Assembly (NCBI GenBank): GCA_018806985.1
Contig: JADANN010000352.1
Span: 434,001-498,000 of the forward strand
From: Angiostrongylus vasorum
Lineage: Eukaryota > Nematoda > Chromadorea > Rhabditida > Metastrongylidae
Length of the DNA stretch: 64,000 nt
Direction: 5' to 3'
Shown here: piece by piece, positions 1 through 11,385 of the stretch
Position numbering within the stretch: position 1 is the first letter of the stretch
Layout: each line of letters opens with the position of its first letter
The notes under the pieces: generated by a model
What the model was told of the DNA's origin: nothing
Seen by the model: only the letters and a program-made list of their open reading frames with translations
Database searches by the model: none
Position numbers and translations under genes: made by a program

Positions 1-360
1 ATCGACTTTCCTTTAACCTCGGTATTACTGATCAGCATGTATCCTTACTTTGATAAGCTTAGACGAGGTGACGAAGTCGAAGACGAAGACGGGATGAAGA
101 CGGGATTTGTCTATATTGCTGAGCTTACACGAGGTTGATAAATAATTTTTATTCGGCTAACGTTTCGACGTCTTCGTCTTCATCACAGCCGATGATGTCC
201 GTTGTGTCTGTAGGCCTATGCACGCCTAGTGGAGTTTTTTCTTTTTTTTTAACTTTACGCTTACCGTTTAGAGAGGTGCTCTTTAAAACGGATGCAGCGT
301 GGTCTACTCGTTTCGCCAACGTATTCGTCCCACACTCTTTACAAAAAACTTGTCCATTTC
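1..360 (-). mobile_element. Penelope-like element relic (PLE-B), GIY-YIG C-terminus and 3' end
   Basis: Read on the minus strand. Positions 360-195 give a decayed GIY-YIG endonuclease segment (CKECG, then about 30 residues later TPLGVHR), which runs straight into the family's C-terminal peptide DEDEDVETLAE and a stop near 150. The GIY-YIG catalytic Tyr motif is lost and the stretch normally between TPLGxHR and the C-terminus is deleted. The 3' UTR continues to position 1, which carries the family terminus (cgactttcctttaacctcgg on +). The window edge cuts it. A hammerhead-like core at 190-155 has C3 changed to G. PLEs encode a reverse transcriptase plus GIY-YIG endonuclease; only the last part is present here. 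Confidence 0.7.
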
Positions 361-456
361 ACGATTTTCTACTAGTCGACAATCAACTTCACGTAGAATG
401 TAAAATTTCTAAAATGTACTTTTTAAATCACTTAACCTTTAATTACTGCCTGTTGT

Positions 457-590
457 TTTTTCACAGTGGGGTATTATGTGACATACATACACAAGTATGC
501 CGCGATATGAGCAAAACTGGGAACCCTAGGTGGGTCGGGACCCACAGGTACCCCTTGTCAGGGCCTACGTACTATCCACCACCAGAACCG
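457..590 (-). mobile_element. SINE-2 fragment (decayed)
   Basis: Matches the SINE-2 outer arm (gggtatta, gatatgagcaaaact) followed by the tRNA-like part with diverged boxes. The promoter-like direction is minus. It is truncated and probably silent. Confidence 0.5.
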
Positions 591-804
591 AGGCTCTATC
601 TCTACCCTTTCTTCAGTCATGTTTCTACTCTGCCTATGCTATTTTTAGTGCTTTCATTTATAAATGACAGCTAATATATACTTTTTTTGGAATAATGTAA
701 AAGAAAGTCGCAGGCTGTACCATTCACGACAATGTGCCATAGGTTAACCGCAATTTCTTCATTCTATAACTATACAACTGAATATCTAGCCATTAATCCT
801 GAGT

Positions 805-1050
805 TGGAAAAAATCGACTTTCGACTAACACCGGGATTAATGAAAAGTCCACTTCTTTCTCAAAGACTGTCCTTGATGAGGTCATTTCTCGTATTCTTCG
901 TCTTCGAACTCTTTTTTGCTAACTCTCGAGGAAACTGCATTAAAAAATCATCTAGTAATTCATGCTTTATCATCCTATGCAAAGAATAGACTGATGAGGT
1001 TTTACGACTTTGAAGAAGGCTGAATCGTCGACATGGTGGCCATCGAAAAC
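805..1050. mobile_element. Possible very old PLE foldback remnant
   Basis: A terminus-like string at 808-835 (aatcgactttcgactaacac, then cgggattaatg) precedes cgtcttcgaact near 899. An inverted-side string tttgaagaaggctgaatcgtcg follows near 1008. The order fits the PLE foldback plan but the divergence is high. The 600-800 interval before it holds nothing I recognise. Confidence 0.3.
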
Positions 1051-1159
1051 TAAAAGAACTCGTCAACAATACTGTTTCTCAACTTACCGAGAACATTTCA
1101 TATGAAAAATAACTTGCAGTGTTTAACTATCATTTGCTGCTTATTCTTTCTTCGTACAG

Positions 1160-1320
1160 CCGTTTTGTGAAATACAACAAGGATGCTAAGATACGAGCAA
1201 ACTAGGAACCTGAGTTGGGCTTCGAACTCGCGATTACCATTTCCTGGGCTTACGTGCTATCCATCACACTTCATTCATTTCGTTTTATCATTACCGTTGA
1301 GAAGCAATTGCTGATAGTAC
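1160..1320 (-). mobile_element. SINE-2 fragment
   Basis: Contains the outer arm (gtgaaatacaacaaggatgc, tacgagcaaac), a recognisable minus-strand B-box (cttcgaactc on +) and the pseudo-A-box side (cttacgtgctatccatcaca). About half of the full unit is present. Confidence 0.6.
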
Positions 1321-2020
1321 CATTAGAGTAAAAAAAACTGGCGGTCAGAAAAGCAAAGCAAGGGCTTCTGTGAGTGTGGCGGTTAGTTTGTCCATTTGCA
1401 TGTTCTCACTGATTGGAAGATGGTTGTGCAGTCTTTCTAAGCTCAAGAAACTAACAGAACGAGTCGGTGGTGGTGATTTTCTGTCAGCTTCTGTCATTTT
1501 TACTAAGACGTTACAAGGGGAAATGAGGAATATGATGGATGCCTTTCTAACGAATTTCCAGACGTTCCGCTGTAGTGTTAAACCTTATCAAAGCTGTAAT
1601 TGTAATGTAAAGTAAATGTAATTTATGAGCTCGATAGAAAAAATAAACACAGAAAAGGGTAGAAAGAGTTGACATATTGTAGTTCGAGTGCGAATAAAGC
1701 CTGTAGGAAATTGACATGTGAAGTAATGCCATTGTGACATGCATCTACAAAGGTCACTCACTGTTCTTTATGCACAGCATCCTTCCGCGAGCAACACGTT
1801 GACCAAAGCATTCAGAAAGAAGGCCTGTCTCGTAGTCCCTTTTTCCACTAAATCTTCTAGAAGCGTGTGGTGAAGTGGAGCATCCCGCTTATTCTGCAGT
1901 GCACACATTGTTCTTTGGTTTGTCTCGAGTCTCTGGGCTAGCCCTAATTTTCTACGTCTTCATCTGGTAGAGTAAAAAAACATTAATGTGCTAAAACAGT
2001 GTGATTCTCCTAAGTAATCC
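1321..2020. other. No gene or repeat recognised
   Basis: The longest open frame here (81 codons, + strand, 1370-1615) has no recognisable motif, no convincing splice sites and an unconvincing composition. Nothing else is supported. Confidence 0.5.
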
Positions 2021-2025
2021 TCGAG

Positions 2026-2200
2026 ATCGACTTTCTTTTAACCTCGGCATTGATAAGTAATTCGCAGTTTTCTTGGTAACTACACAAGAGGTTGATATCA
2101 TACAGTATTTATTCAAAATAGCTGATGTTTCGGCTAATTTTGCCTTCTTAAAGCCTGCAAAGGTCAAGTTAACCGAAGGCTAGTCAACCAAACACGTCCG
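2026..2200 (-). mobile_element. PLE 3' end, single arm
   Basis: Starts with the PLE terminus (atcgactttcttttaacctc, ggcattgataagt). It continues through the arm (acacaagaggttgat, then gctgatgtttcggct) into a decayed hammerhead-like region (core CUUUAAGA instead of CUGANGA). No partner arm is visible nearby, so it is probably a 5'-truncated insertion. Confidence 0.6.
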
Positions 2201-2610
2201 TAACCCTCAACAGAGAAACCACCATGCCTAATGCTAGCTCTTTCAAGTCATTCTGTGCATTCATTCATCACTAGGATACTTAGAGGAGTGGAATACTTAG
2301 CGATTCCCTAAGGGACTCATCAAAACCAAACGTTTTATCGTTAATCTCTTATTCACTATAGAATTTTTTCGTGTGTCAGTATGTTCTTTCGCCCCAATAC
2401 CAGTACTCTTATCCAATCCCAATCAACATAGCTTTCATGCATGGTCACGAAATTCTGCAGAAAAGCGGTAAATGGAAAACTTGATAAGGAAAGAATCACC
2501 CGATTAATGGAAGGCATCGAGGACGAATACCGAAAGGATAGAACCACCGTACATCTTTCATAGCTTGACAGCATTTCATAGCCTAGTAGATGGCTGAGCA
2601 TACACATGTT

Positions 2611-2960
2611 TAGATTGTTCAGCTAACACGAGGTTGTTAAAATGCTTTTATTTGGCTGAGGTATTGACATTTTCTTCTCCCTCAGAGCCAGTGATCGGCT
2701 TCGATGATTCTCAGTTGTTCGTACTCTCGATTTAGGGTCTTCGTTGTCGTATCAAGTCGAGTCTTTTTCAGTGGAGCTCCGCTCAAGTGGGACAACCTCA
2801 CCAGGCGATGCTCAATCTCACATCAGCTCTGAAGAAGGCTATGACACTAATACGTTAGCCAAATAAAAAGCTTTATAATAGCCTCATGTAAGCCGAACAA
2901 TCTAAGCAACTGTGTTGACTACTCATGCTGAAGTCATGCGAAAGTCGGTTTGGTTAATGA
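2611..2960 (+). mobile_element. PLE-B foldback element with target duplication
   Basis: Inverted arms at about 2612-2700 and 2830-2930 share gattgttcagctaacacgagg and its complement. Each arm translates outward to a variant of the PLE C-terminal peptide (GSEGEENVNTSAK-stop on minus, SSEEGYDTNTLAK-stop on plus). Only the right side carries the extra terminal tail, ending near gaaagtcggtttggttaatg. It is flanked by atacacatgtt (2600-2610) and atacacatagtt (2961-2972), an 11-12-bp target duplication. It cannot encode a protein. Confidence 0.75.
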
Positions 2961-2972
2961 ATACACATAGTT

Positions 2973-3954
2973 CGCAGTCGCCTACTTTTTTCCCTTGTGT
3001 TATCATTGAATCATCCTCCTCTATTCGGTCTTTATACCTTTGTTGCTTTAGAAAGTGCTGAATTTAATAGTTAGAATCGAGTTTAAGAAGTTATGAAGCT
3101 AAAAAGCTTGAAGTAAGGTTCAACGTAGAGATGTACTTCTAGTGCACATGAATGGAAGACTGTGATAACTTTCTTTTTTAAATTGACATAATTTCGTTTA
3201 ATGCTCCGATTATCGGAAACGATTTGAAGCTTAGGAAATTAAAATCCCTCGAAGAATTTATTCTAAATATCCCTTTAATGGCTTTTAAGCTGCAATCTCA
3301 GTCATGCAGCTCCCGAAGGTGGGTTTTTTGAGAATAGATAGACCATAATTTCTCAATGATTAAATGTAATTGGCGGGTTAGTAACTCCACTGAAAACCAT
3401 TCTGTTTCACTACTTCAATCGCTGACATAAATTTTATCAAATGTGCTGTCAGCTTCAAATTGGCTTACAATTGAGTTTCTCATGAAATTGAATATCAATT
3501 TTTTTTAAGCTTTTTAAAGTCAACAGCGATAGAACTCGTGTTTAAAATACAAGCTTTTAAAAAGAAACAGTAAAAGGACTAGGTTCATTGGGCTACAGGA
3601 AGTCGGTATTTTCATCTGCGTCTTAACAAGGATCTGCAAATTCTATTGGCTCTCATTTCAATTAGGAAAGTTTGCTTTGAGCTGAGATATTTTGGTATGA
3701 AGCTGAAGCTGATCATTCTTCGCACATTAAATGCATTGTAATCAATGCATGCTATGCGTAAGTGTTAATATTGTGCTGTGTTTGCTTAACGCAAAAGATG
3801 AATAGATATTGATCGTGTTTTTCCTTGAAACAGAGTTTTATTAAGGCTTGTTGTTACACATACATTCTTCCTGAAGTATACTGTTTTGTAGTATCCCTTT
3901 AAATATATAATAATTTTTGTGTCGTCAACTGTTTTTCCTTTATGAATTAAAAGT
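2973..3954. other. Unique AT-rich sequence, nothing recognised
   Basis: No open frame of note, no SINE boxes and no PLE termini. Several short palindromes and poly-T runs only. Confidence 0.5.
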
Positions 3955-4280
3955 ATTTCAACCACAATAATGCTGAGATTTTTTTAGGCAAAATTCCGGA
4001 CCGCAGGTGTTTGCGGTGGGGAACGAACGCGCTATTACCCTATCCGGAGGTAACGGCTTGATCGATAGAACTAGCCTGAGAGACAGACGAAACGAAGGAT
4101 CCGCATGGTGTGGTGGTGAACGCGTTAGCCCCCCGGAAAGGCTAACAGCGCTTTCGTTTCCCACCGCAAACACTTGCGGTCCGGAGTTTTGCAAATATCT
4201 CAGCATTGTTGTGGTTGAGTCACACATAATAACCTGCCGTGAAAAGTTGTAATAGACAGTAAAAAAGAGATGACACTGTA
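3955..4280. mobile_element. SINE-2 head-to-head inverted pair
   Basis: The left arm (minus) runs from aaccacaataatgctgag to the cggaggtaacgg junction near 4055. The right arm (plus) continues through ttgatcgatagaactagc, the A-box-like tggtgtggtggtgaac, the B-box-like ctttcgtttccc, and ttttgcaaatatctcagcat. Both arms contain gcaggtgtttgcggtgggga or its complement, so the unit is a hairpin of about 300 bp with a short loop. The open frames across it on both strands are an effect of the palindrome. Confidence 0.75.
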
Positions 4281-6224
4281 GAAAGTATTTCTTCGGAGAA
4301 TATTGACAGGTGACCTTTAACATTGCAAGGCTACGTTCGAAATCAAAGACAGTTTTTTATTTTTCTGAACGGAATTTCTACCGAATGATGTTTCCAAATA
4401 GAAGTTTGCAGTTACTGAAAATAGAAAATGCTACTTTATTCTGCTTCCTCTATTTCTATACAAGAGTAAGAATAACTTACAGACTCTGTCCACAAAGCAA
4501 ACACCTATCGAACAAATCTTTTAATGTTCCAAGTCTGGCGTGAAAATCTAAGGTATAAGAAATGGGCTCTTCTTTCAATCGCGTAATAATGGCGGGTAGA
4601 TTTGCATTCTATACGAACGGCGAAGTTGTTTTACATAACAATCTTACTATATTGCAATTCTAGTGAAACAGAACAAGCTGGGTATTTCGGCGGAGCAAGG
4701 AAGCTGTGGGATTATGTTACAAAATTTCTGCAGTGTTAGACTCCATTCATAATTCTGTATCGATGGACGGTGTCAGTATCACTGTTATGACGTCAAAAAA
4801 AAGCTAGGGGTGACGTGGAAACGCGTGTCGAATGGGTTTGTTTATCGGATATAATTGGTCTTTGCTCACATAAAAGAGATGAAAACCCCACTTCTCAAGA
4901 TGTTTTACTGCATTTTAAACTTAAAGGGTAAACTAGTATGAGCGATGTCTAGCAATGTTCCCATTCGTTTCCGACGTGCGCCGACTTGATTTCTAGTCAC
5001 TCAAAAGGGCATTGAGTAAGGGCCTCTCTAGTCACTCGAAAGGGCATTGGGTAAGGACTCTTTTAGCGCTTTTTGGTAGGAACTACAGAGTTAGTAACTA
5101 ATCACACTATGCCGTGGAGCAGATCTATGCTTAGCTAGAAGCTTTTGTGGCAAATGTCGACTTTCTTCTTCACTTAGGTGATGCAACCGTAGCATAAACT
5201 CCTCCGGCTCAACTCCGCAGTTCAACAGCTGTTAACATCCACCGATGAGGAGACCAATTTTTTCGTCCATGCTAAACATCGCTGCGGCCTATGTGGTGTT
5301 TTTCTTTTCTTTATTGTTTTATGACTATGCTCAAATGCTTTCAGCCTTCGGTTGAATAGATGAGGTTTTTTGAAGGCGTCCTGGTATTGCCGTACTTCGC
5401 AGCCCAACCACCGGAAACGCTCGCTGAAATGCTCTTCAACTCCATTGCATTTCCACTTACTTTCTTTAACATCAAAGAAACTGTATAGAAACATACCGGA
5501 GAAAATGGAGTTCATTCATTGAAGACAACTGGCGTAATGAAGCCATTAGTGAAATATTCGGCTACTCAAGTTCAAAGGTTTTCTTTGTAGTAGAGTTTTT
5601 TTTTCGTAGTACTTTTTTAAGGAGGTCTTCATCATCCACTGGATTTACTTTGCCATCTTCCCTTCATGAAAGAGTTAGATTCTTAAAGCCTTAAAAATGG
5701 ATCAAGCCCCAGTCTATATAATAATACTCAGCACTGAACAATCCTAAGTGCTTTAATTGCAATTCTCTTCCGTAGATTTCACAATGCTTGTTCGGCGAAC
5801 TCTTTCCTGCAGTCCATCTGAGAATAGTTCATTAACGTTTAGTCTTTAGTCTACGGATTTTCGCTTGCTCTTTTAAAATGATTCTTGCCTGGAATAATTG
5901 GAAAACTCTTCGATGTCTCAGTGATTTCAATTTAGATATGCTATCACTGGCTGTTCCGACCACGAAAAGAAATTCTAGGTCGCTTAGCCCGTCACCGGTA
6001 CGCAACAAGAATTTAATGAGGACCGGCTCTGAAAGAGGTTTGCTATGACACGATTCCATTTTGTTAACAATGAACCTACTTGATGGTCAGAAATCTCTTG
6101 GACTTTCTCTTTTTTTCATGAGTTGCTTTTATATTCAGTTTTGTGGTTGGTCAAAAAAAATCTGATTTTAAGAAATTGAACAGTTTCATTTTTTGAAACT
6201 GCCTGAGAAAGAGAGAGAGACACA
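4281..6224. other. No supported gene; one 35-bp tandem duplication
   Basis: Two adjacent 35-bp copies occur at 4993-5027 and 5028-5062 (ctagtcactcaaaagggcat and ctagtcactcgaaagggcat), with two to four differences. Minus-strand frames at 5222-5515 (97 codons) and 5832-6059 (75 codons) read like protein over short stretches. I recognise no family and no clear splice sites, so I do not call them genes. Confidence 0.5.
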
Positions 6225-6345
6225 CAGTAAGCGCCTCAGTGGAGCAGTGGGTAACACGTGACCCCTCGGAGAGGGTAACCTCGTTTTCGAAACAGGCTGT
6301 GCTCCAAGTTTTGCAACTATCTCAGCATCATAGTAGTTTTTTTCT
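6225..6345 (+). mobile_element. SINE-2 tRNA-like fragment
   Basis: A-box-like tcagtggagcagtgggtaac is followed by B-box-like gttttcgaaac and the SINE-2 arm gttttgcaactatctcagca. The 5' body is missing. Confidence 0.6.
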
Positions 6346-7716
6346 TTACTTTGTCTTTTTGATGATTTTCTGAGTTTGCTTTTTTGTATGCTTAAGCCTT
6401 AAAAAAACTTTCCGCACTGTTTGAATTCTTCCTGCACTTTATTCTACAATATGATCTCTTTGGTAGGATACTTTTTATTTAGCCCGATGAGAGAACGCTT
6501 GCACTTTATCTAGAATCTAGGATAAGTGTAACATTAAAATATAAGGTTTTGTGACAGGTAGAAACCATCTACAATATTGAGGCATTTAATTTCTTCAGAA
6601 GACTCAGATGATGTTTGTTTGTGATATTTTGATAACCGGTAATGAGAAAGCCGATCTAAACATCATGTTTATGAACGAACCACACCATCATCGGCTGTGT
6701 CAATGAAGTTTTTGTAATGAAATATCAGAACTGTCTATAGGTCAAAAAAAACTCGCTTAACATATCTATACGCCTTGTCAACCTATTGTATAAAACCAAA
6801 TATCCATTTAATCACCCCAACAGGGAACGCTTTGTTCAGTCTAAGGACGGTGAATGACGCCCTAAGAGAATGGTCAGACCAGAACGCTTCCATGCTTTGT
6901 CACCATAGGTGATAAATGGGTCTAATAATGACAAATAAATAAGTAATTAACATATTCCTGTTGTGCTTACTTCACTGGAGTTAAATTTACTAGGTCACTT
7001 TCGTAATTAAATCAGAGAGAAAGAGAGAGATGAAGAGAGATGGAGAGAGAGAGAGAGACTTGGAATGACCCATGACTGGTTAGCTTTCTTAAACGTTGAA
7101 CATATTGGAAAAGCGAAGAGGGTAGAGTGACATAGAGTGAAAGCATGACAATCAGAACGTATGAGTGAAGAAACGAAGAAAGAGAGAAAGTGACAGTCAA
7201 AGTGAAAATGAGAGCTTGAGAGACAAAAAAGATCGGGACAATGTTCGAGGTAAAGCTTTGTGTCAGCTTCTTTCTCATATGTGACGCGAAGTCTTTTCTT
7301 CTAAATTTCCCTAAGCTCTGCTGATAACGTTCTCTGTAATGAATATCATGTTTAATGGAATCAAAATATAACGAGACTTTAATATAAAAGGAATGCTATT
7401 ACATGTTTTGTTTCTACATCATTAGCAGTGCTAGTGCAATTTCTAGTAATTCTTTACAAGCCTTGTGGTTTGTCTGGATTTCAAATATCACAAATGTCAC
7501 TGCCCTATCCCGTTATTGTACTTCCCTCGTACATATGAGTAGTCCTATAATTACAACCTTAACGACAACAGGAAAAATTTTGCGTAAAGTGAAAAATTCG
7601 AAATGTGAGTGACTTTCACGGAAGTAAATAAAGCTTTCCATTTTCAAAAAATCTGCAGTTTTCCAAAGCGAAAGATGTATTAAACGACTAAATGGTCGTA
7701 CTATATTAACGAGGAC
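6346..7716. other. No gene recognised; GA-rich tract at 7014-7060
   Basis: An impure (GA)n purine tract of about 45 bp lies at 7014-7060. The complementary open frame, rich in Ser and Leu, is low-complexity and not a credible gene. Nothing else is recognised. Confidence 0.5.
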
Positions 7717-7965
7717 TCGTGTCGCAGTGGTTAGAGCTGCCTTGAGATAGAAATGCCTTTGGTTCGATCCCGCACCTCAAGTTCAGCAAGCGTTCCATCT
7801 CTCTGGGGGTTTGCAAATTGGTTCCAGACTTGTTCGCGAGGATAGCAGCACTGAATTGATGCATTGGTAGGACATCACAAATCATTGCATGCGCAAGATA
7901 TGCATTCAGTCATCTCTAAGGAGAGTGGTGAAGTCGAGTACATGGCGCGTGTTTCCTTTTGTTTG
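7717..7965 (+). mobile_element. SINE-1 copy, diverged
   Basis: The tRNA-like head is tgtcgcagtggttagagctg (A-box) and ggttcgatcccgc (B-box, 7759-7771). Body landmarks follow: gttccatctctctggggg, caaattggttccagacttgt, ggatagcagcactg and gatatgcattcagtc. It ends near catggcgcgt and lacks the usual 3' tail. Confidence 0.75.
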
Positions 7966-8149
7966 TTAGAACAACAACGTTTCGACTTGGAGAGAGTGAA
8001 TTAATCCCATATGTATGTGTAAGTATGTTAACATTCTCCCGTGTCTAGAGAGATGGGACGACTGGTGTTTTCGGCACAATGTCCACCCAGCTTCGTTTCC
8101 ATGTTAAACGGCATAAGTACCACTACGCTATCCACCCACTACGTAGGAA

Positions 8150-8955
8150 ATTTGAAGTAGCATTCACCAAATGGTTATTCACCTGTATAAAATGTCGTCC
8201 CGTTGACCATCGATTGACTCGAGCGAACACCAGTAAACCTCTTTGTCGCGTGCACGAGTAGCCCATTTCGTTCTACTTGTCCTAAGGGTTCGTTTAGCAT
8301 TACACGCTTCTTCTAGGGTTCTCGTGAAGATCTCTGCTGATAGGTTCGGTGGCTTTCTCAGTATGCGTTTGAAATCCCGTGGAATCCAGTAAAAAATGGC
8401 TTTTTCCGATGTTTTTTCTTCAATAAGCAGACACGAGCTTGTTGTTATAGATTTATTAGGATACAATAGCTGACGTTACGGCGCTTTCGTCTTCTTCAGA
8501 GCCGTTTATTTGTTCTAAGTATTTAAGTTATAATTATAGCAATCCATCAACTAACTTAAATACTTACAACAAATAAACGGCTCTGAAGAAGCCTAAACCG
8601 CCTAAACGTCAGCTATTGTATCTTCATAAATCTATAATAACAACCTCGTGTCTGCTTATTGAAGAAAAACATCGAATTATCAATCAATGCCAAGCTTAAC
8701 AGTAAGTCGGTCTTGGGTAATGGCTTTTTCTCATCGCTTGTCGTTCATACGCATTACGTCGTCGGGTCACCTTACCTTCGACACTTTAGCGAGTAAAACG
8801 GCTTCTTTGATTTTTGATCGTTGACGTAGGTCGACGCATCGGATCCCTTCCTTCACTTGCGTGACACGGGATATTCTTACCATCGTCCCTTGGTCTGCGA
8901 GTTCTATATCATCGTATGATCTTTTATCCTGCCTACGTAGCGCCATTTGTTAACA
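8150..8955 (-). pseudogene. RTE-type LINE 3' end (C-terminus of RT protein), interrupted
   Basis: Minus-strand translation before the interruption gives LRRQDKRS, RVTQVKEGIRCVDLRQRSKI and AKVSKVR, with stop or mutated codons. After it come FYWIPRDFKR, RTLEEACNAKRT and WATRARDKEVYW. These are in the order and spacing of the C-terminal region of RTE-clade LINE proteins (IRSSxLRQRSKIxDA, WAGHVMRxND, WIPRDxKRxxGRPPxRW). Removing the 312-bp insert at 8407-8718 and one copy of its 12-bp duplication restores one continuous reading frame. In-frame stops and lost motif residues show it was already dead or has decayed since. Confidence 0.85.
8407..8718 (+). mobile_element. PLE foldback element inserted in the RTE relic, perfect 12-bp TSD
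   Basis: The left arm (cttcaataagcagacacgag to gctgacgtt) and the right arm (aaacgtcagct to cttattgaagaaaaacatcg) are inverted copies around an inner palindrome (aagtatttaagttataatta near 8519). The right side alone extends into the PLE terminal tail (caatgccaagcttaacagt to cggtcttgggt). The 12-bp direct repeat aatggctttttc lies at 8395-8406 and 8719-8730. The hammerhead-like cores in both arms carry changes in the GAAA box. Confidence 0.85.
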
Positions 8956-8989
8956 AATGCTAAATTAGTGAACTTGATGACTACCATGG

Positions 8990-9055
8990 CTAAATTAACC
9001 ACAATGACGCTGAGATATTTTCAAAACTCCGGACCGGTAGTGTCTGCGGTGTGCA
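8990..9055 (-). mobile_element. SINE-2 arm fragment
   Basis: The outer arm taaccacaatgacgctgaga with ttttcaaaactccggaccgg and tgtctgcggtg is present; the rest is missing. Confidence 0.6.
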
Positions 9056-9099
9056 CTTACGTATTATCATGAGCACGGTGCTAGCTCGACTATGTTCTA

Positions 9100-9375
9100 G
9101 GCTTACCAAGTCTTGCATCCTTCTGAGGTGGGGGAGCTGATACTGGACTTCTCTGGAATGAGCTCAATCCTTCCATCCCATATGAGGACGTTCCAGGACG
9201 TCTATAGCAAGAATCTGAGGAAAATGGAGTTCACCACATTTAACGACATCCATTACGAAGACGAAGGTTCTCAAGCAGGCAGAACCCACGCGCAGTTTTT
9301 TTGAAGACCTTCGTGCATGACGGATGGCAAGAAATGAGTTGAATGCGAGAAGCGCTGGGATCCGCGCCACAGATT
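9100..9375 (+). mobile_element. SINE-1 body fragment joined to SINE-3
   Basis: 9100-9165 resembles the SINE-1 body (cttgcatccttctgaggtgg, then gatactggacttctctgga). From about 9180 the sequence follows SINE-3: gagttcaccacatttaacga, catccattacgaagacgaag, gcaggcagaacccacgcg. The open frames on both strands (9113-9304 and 9164-9370) lie inside these repeats and are not genes. Confidence 0.55.
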
Positions 9376-9639
9376 TAAGGACGAGTCATGTACGAATTCA
9401 AATCTGAAACGATATTTTACAAAAATTGGACACACGACTACAGCGATAAAATCAAGGCTTCTCCATAAATCTGTGAAGTTCCCAGGTCTCCAAGTACTGT
9501 AATGGTCGAGAAATTATGGTCAACTGTCAAAAAACGGTATCGAGTGGTACTTGTTAATAAATCCTAATTGGCGCAAATACGTTATTTTTTTGCTTGTTAC
9601 TTTTGGTTTCATTTGTTTGAAATACTTGATGAAAGCACT

Positions 9640-9950
9640 GTAATGTCAAAATATTTGCAAAACTTGGATCCCAGCCCAAATCGAACCCACGATTACTCTT
9701 TCCGGTGGTTGAGGTGTTTCCCACTGGACCACGTAGGGCCTTGATTTAGTTTCTAATGGCACAATTAGGTGGAAAACTGGCAGAGAAAAGTGCTAAACAA
9801 GTGCCTCAGCGGTGCAGTGGGTAATATGTGGGCCTCCGGAAGGTGTAATCTCAGGTTCGATCTGGCCTGGGGATACAAGTTTTGCAAATAACTCAGTATA
9901 ACAATGGTTTTAATTCACGTCCTACCCTGCCCTGAAAAATAATCATAAGG
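9640..9950. mobile_element. SINE-2 head-to-head inverted pair
   Basis: The minus copy (aaatatttgcaaaacttgga, B-box complement aatcgaacccacg, 9640-9750) faces a plus copy (9800-9950). In the plus copy the A-box is cagcggtgcagtgggtaata, the B-box is ggttcgatctggc and the arm is aagttttgcaaataactcag. The tRNA-like parts have better boxes than most copies here. Confidence 0.75.
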
Positions 9951-9951
9951 G

Positions 9952-10228
9952 ATAAAAGGATAAAGCTCTTGGCGTTGATCAATTCTTGAGGGATGCGCGA
10001 TGCATTCGACTTCATTAAACTTCTTTGGAAGTGATTGGATGCATGTCTGGCCTTTACAGTGACTCGCGGTGACTTACCGATGTATCGAGCCAGTGCTGCT
10101 ATCCTCTCAGTAGTACCAATCTGCAGACCCTAGAGGGATGGAAGGCTTGATGGGCCAGGGGCGCAGGGATCGATTTCACGTGTATGTTGCAGGGCGTTCC
10201 GACCACTACGCCACACGCGCCCTTAAAG
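9952..10228 (-). mobile_element. SINE-1, near full length
   Basis: Reads on minus from gggcgcgtgtggcgtagtgg through the B-box complement (ggatcgatttc on +) to the 3' end ttgatcaacgccaagagctt and a short ttatcctttt tail. All body landmarks are present. Confidence 0.85.
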
Positions 10229-11024
10229 AATCGTAAGAAAATGAGACAGAAAAAATAATCACAGCAGTAAATGAAAAGTTAGCATATTCGTTGCGTAACT
10301 GTCAAGCTTTCAACCCATTTAGTTTTCTAGATATTCAGATAAACTATCTTCAATAATTGCGTGGTTCAAAGCAATTGTTCCTTTCGTTCCATTGCAACCT
10401 TTCTATATAGACGTGGTTGGACTCCTGCGTAGATTTGGCTATTTTTTGAAAACCGATAGGTTACTATCTTCATCGCTGCACTTACTGCTGATCGGGCATA
10501 TTTCCTGGAATGTTGACGAGATATCGATGGTAACGCGTTCATAGGAAGTGACCATGTGCTACAGCTACCAGTCCTTATAGACCCGAGAGATGTTTTATAC
10601 CTTGCGACTCTGATTCCTCCAGGATGGAAGTGATTATTGTTCTATATAACATCAATTATGTGAGAAATCCCCAGCGATACACTGCTTATGGCGGATATGG
10701 AATGATCCTGAACGTTGTGCAGTGGCTTGAAGCGGGAGTTGATCCTAGAGGAAAACCATTCGTGCTGAGAACCAATTCGCCATCTCCGTTTCAAAGAGCA
10801 GCAAAGAGTAAGTGTTAAATGCTGCAATAGGCATCTACGGGTCACTAGTCGCTAGCTTCTTTTGAGAAACAGTAGAATTGGCGGGTCCATAATACGTGTA
10901 GATCAATGTGTTCTTTAAACGAGGAGCTCAATAAGCAGTGCTAGCTTTTGACGAGGACAAATAATTACGTAGTTCTTAAGATTTTATCCACTGCCTATTA
11001 TAATTTTCACGAAAGGGTATGTTT
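10229..11024. other. No gene recognised
   Basis: Open frames of 64-67 codons on both strands at 10624-10845 share a short SINE-1-like string (gtgcagtggcttgaagcggg) but nothing protein-like that I can name. Confidence 0.45.
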
Positions 11025-11027
11025 GAA

Positions 11028-11385
11028 ATACAACCACTATGGTGCTGAGACATCTGCAAACGTTAGCCAGTAGGCCAGATTGGAATCTGTGATTACCCTT
11101 TTTGGGGGTTCGCATGTTACCCACTGTGCCACGGACGTCGACTACAGCCTCAACTTAACCGGGCTCAGTGCCGATTTGTGCTGCCGAGATCATCTCTATT
11201 GAGTGATTGCTTATTTCACTGTTAGGTGAGAATCCGGCTGAGAGAAATGCATAACAAGGGCCTCTGTGGTGCATTAGGTAACATGTGGTCCCCGAAAAGC
11301 GTAAATCGCGGCTTCCAAATCTGGTCTCGAGTCCAAGGTTTGCAAATATCACACCCTATAATAGTAGTTATATATCACGTAATTG
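11028..11385. mobile_element. SINE-2 head-to-head inverted pair, diverged
   Basis: The left minus copy (ccactatggtgctgagacat, ccagattggaatctgtgatt, catgttacccactgtgccac) faces a longer plus copy. The plus copy starts near ctacagcctcaacttaaccg and includes gccgatttgtgctgccgaga, the A-box gcctctgtggtgcattaggt and the arm ggtttgcaaatatcacac. Confidence 0.65.

Noticed and set aside
135..674. 179-codon + strand open frame
   Set aside because: Antisense to the PLE relic (which reads on minus) and running into a SINE-2; no protein family.
4007..4252. Open frames on both strands with similar translated ends
   Set aside because: Explained by the SINE-2 palindrome; not coding.
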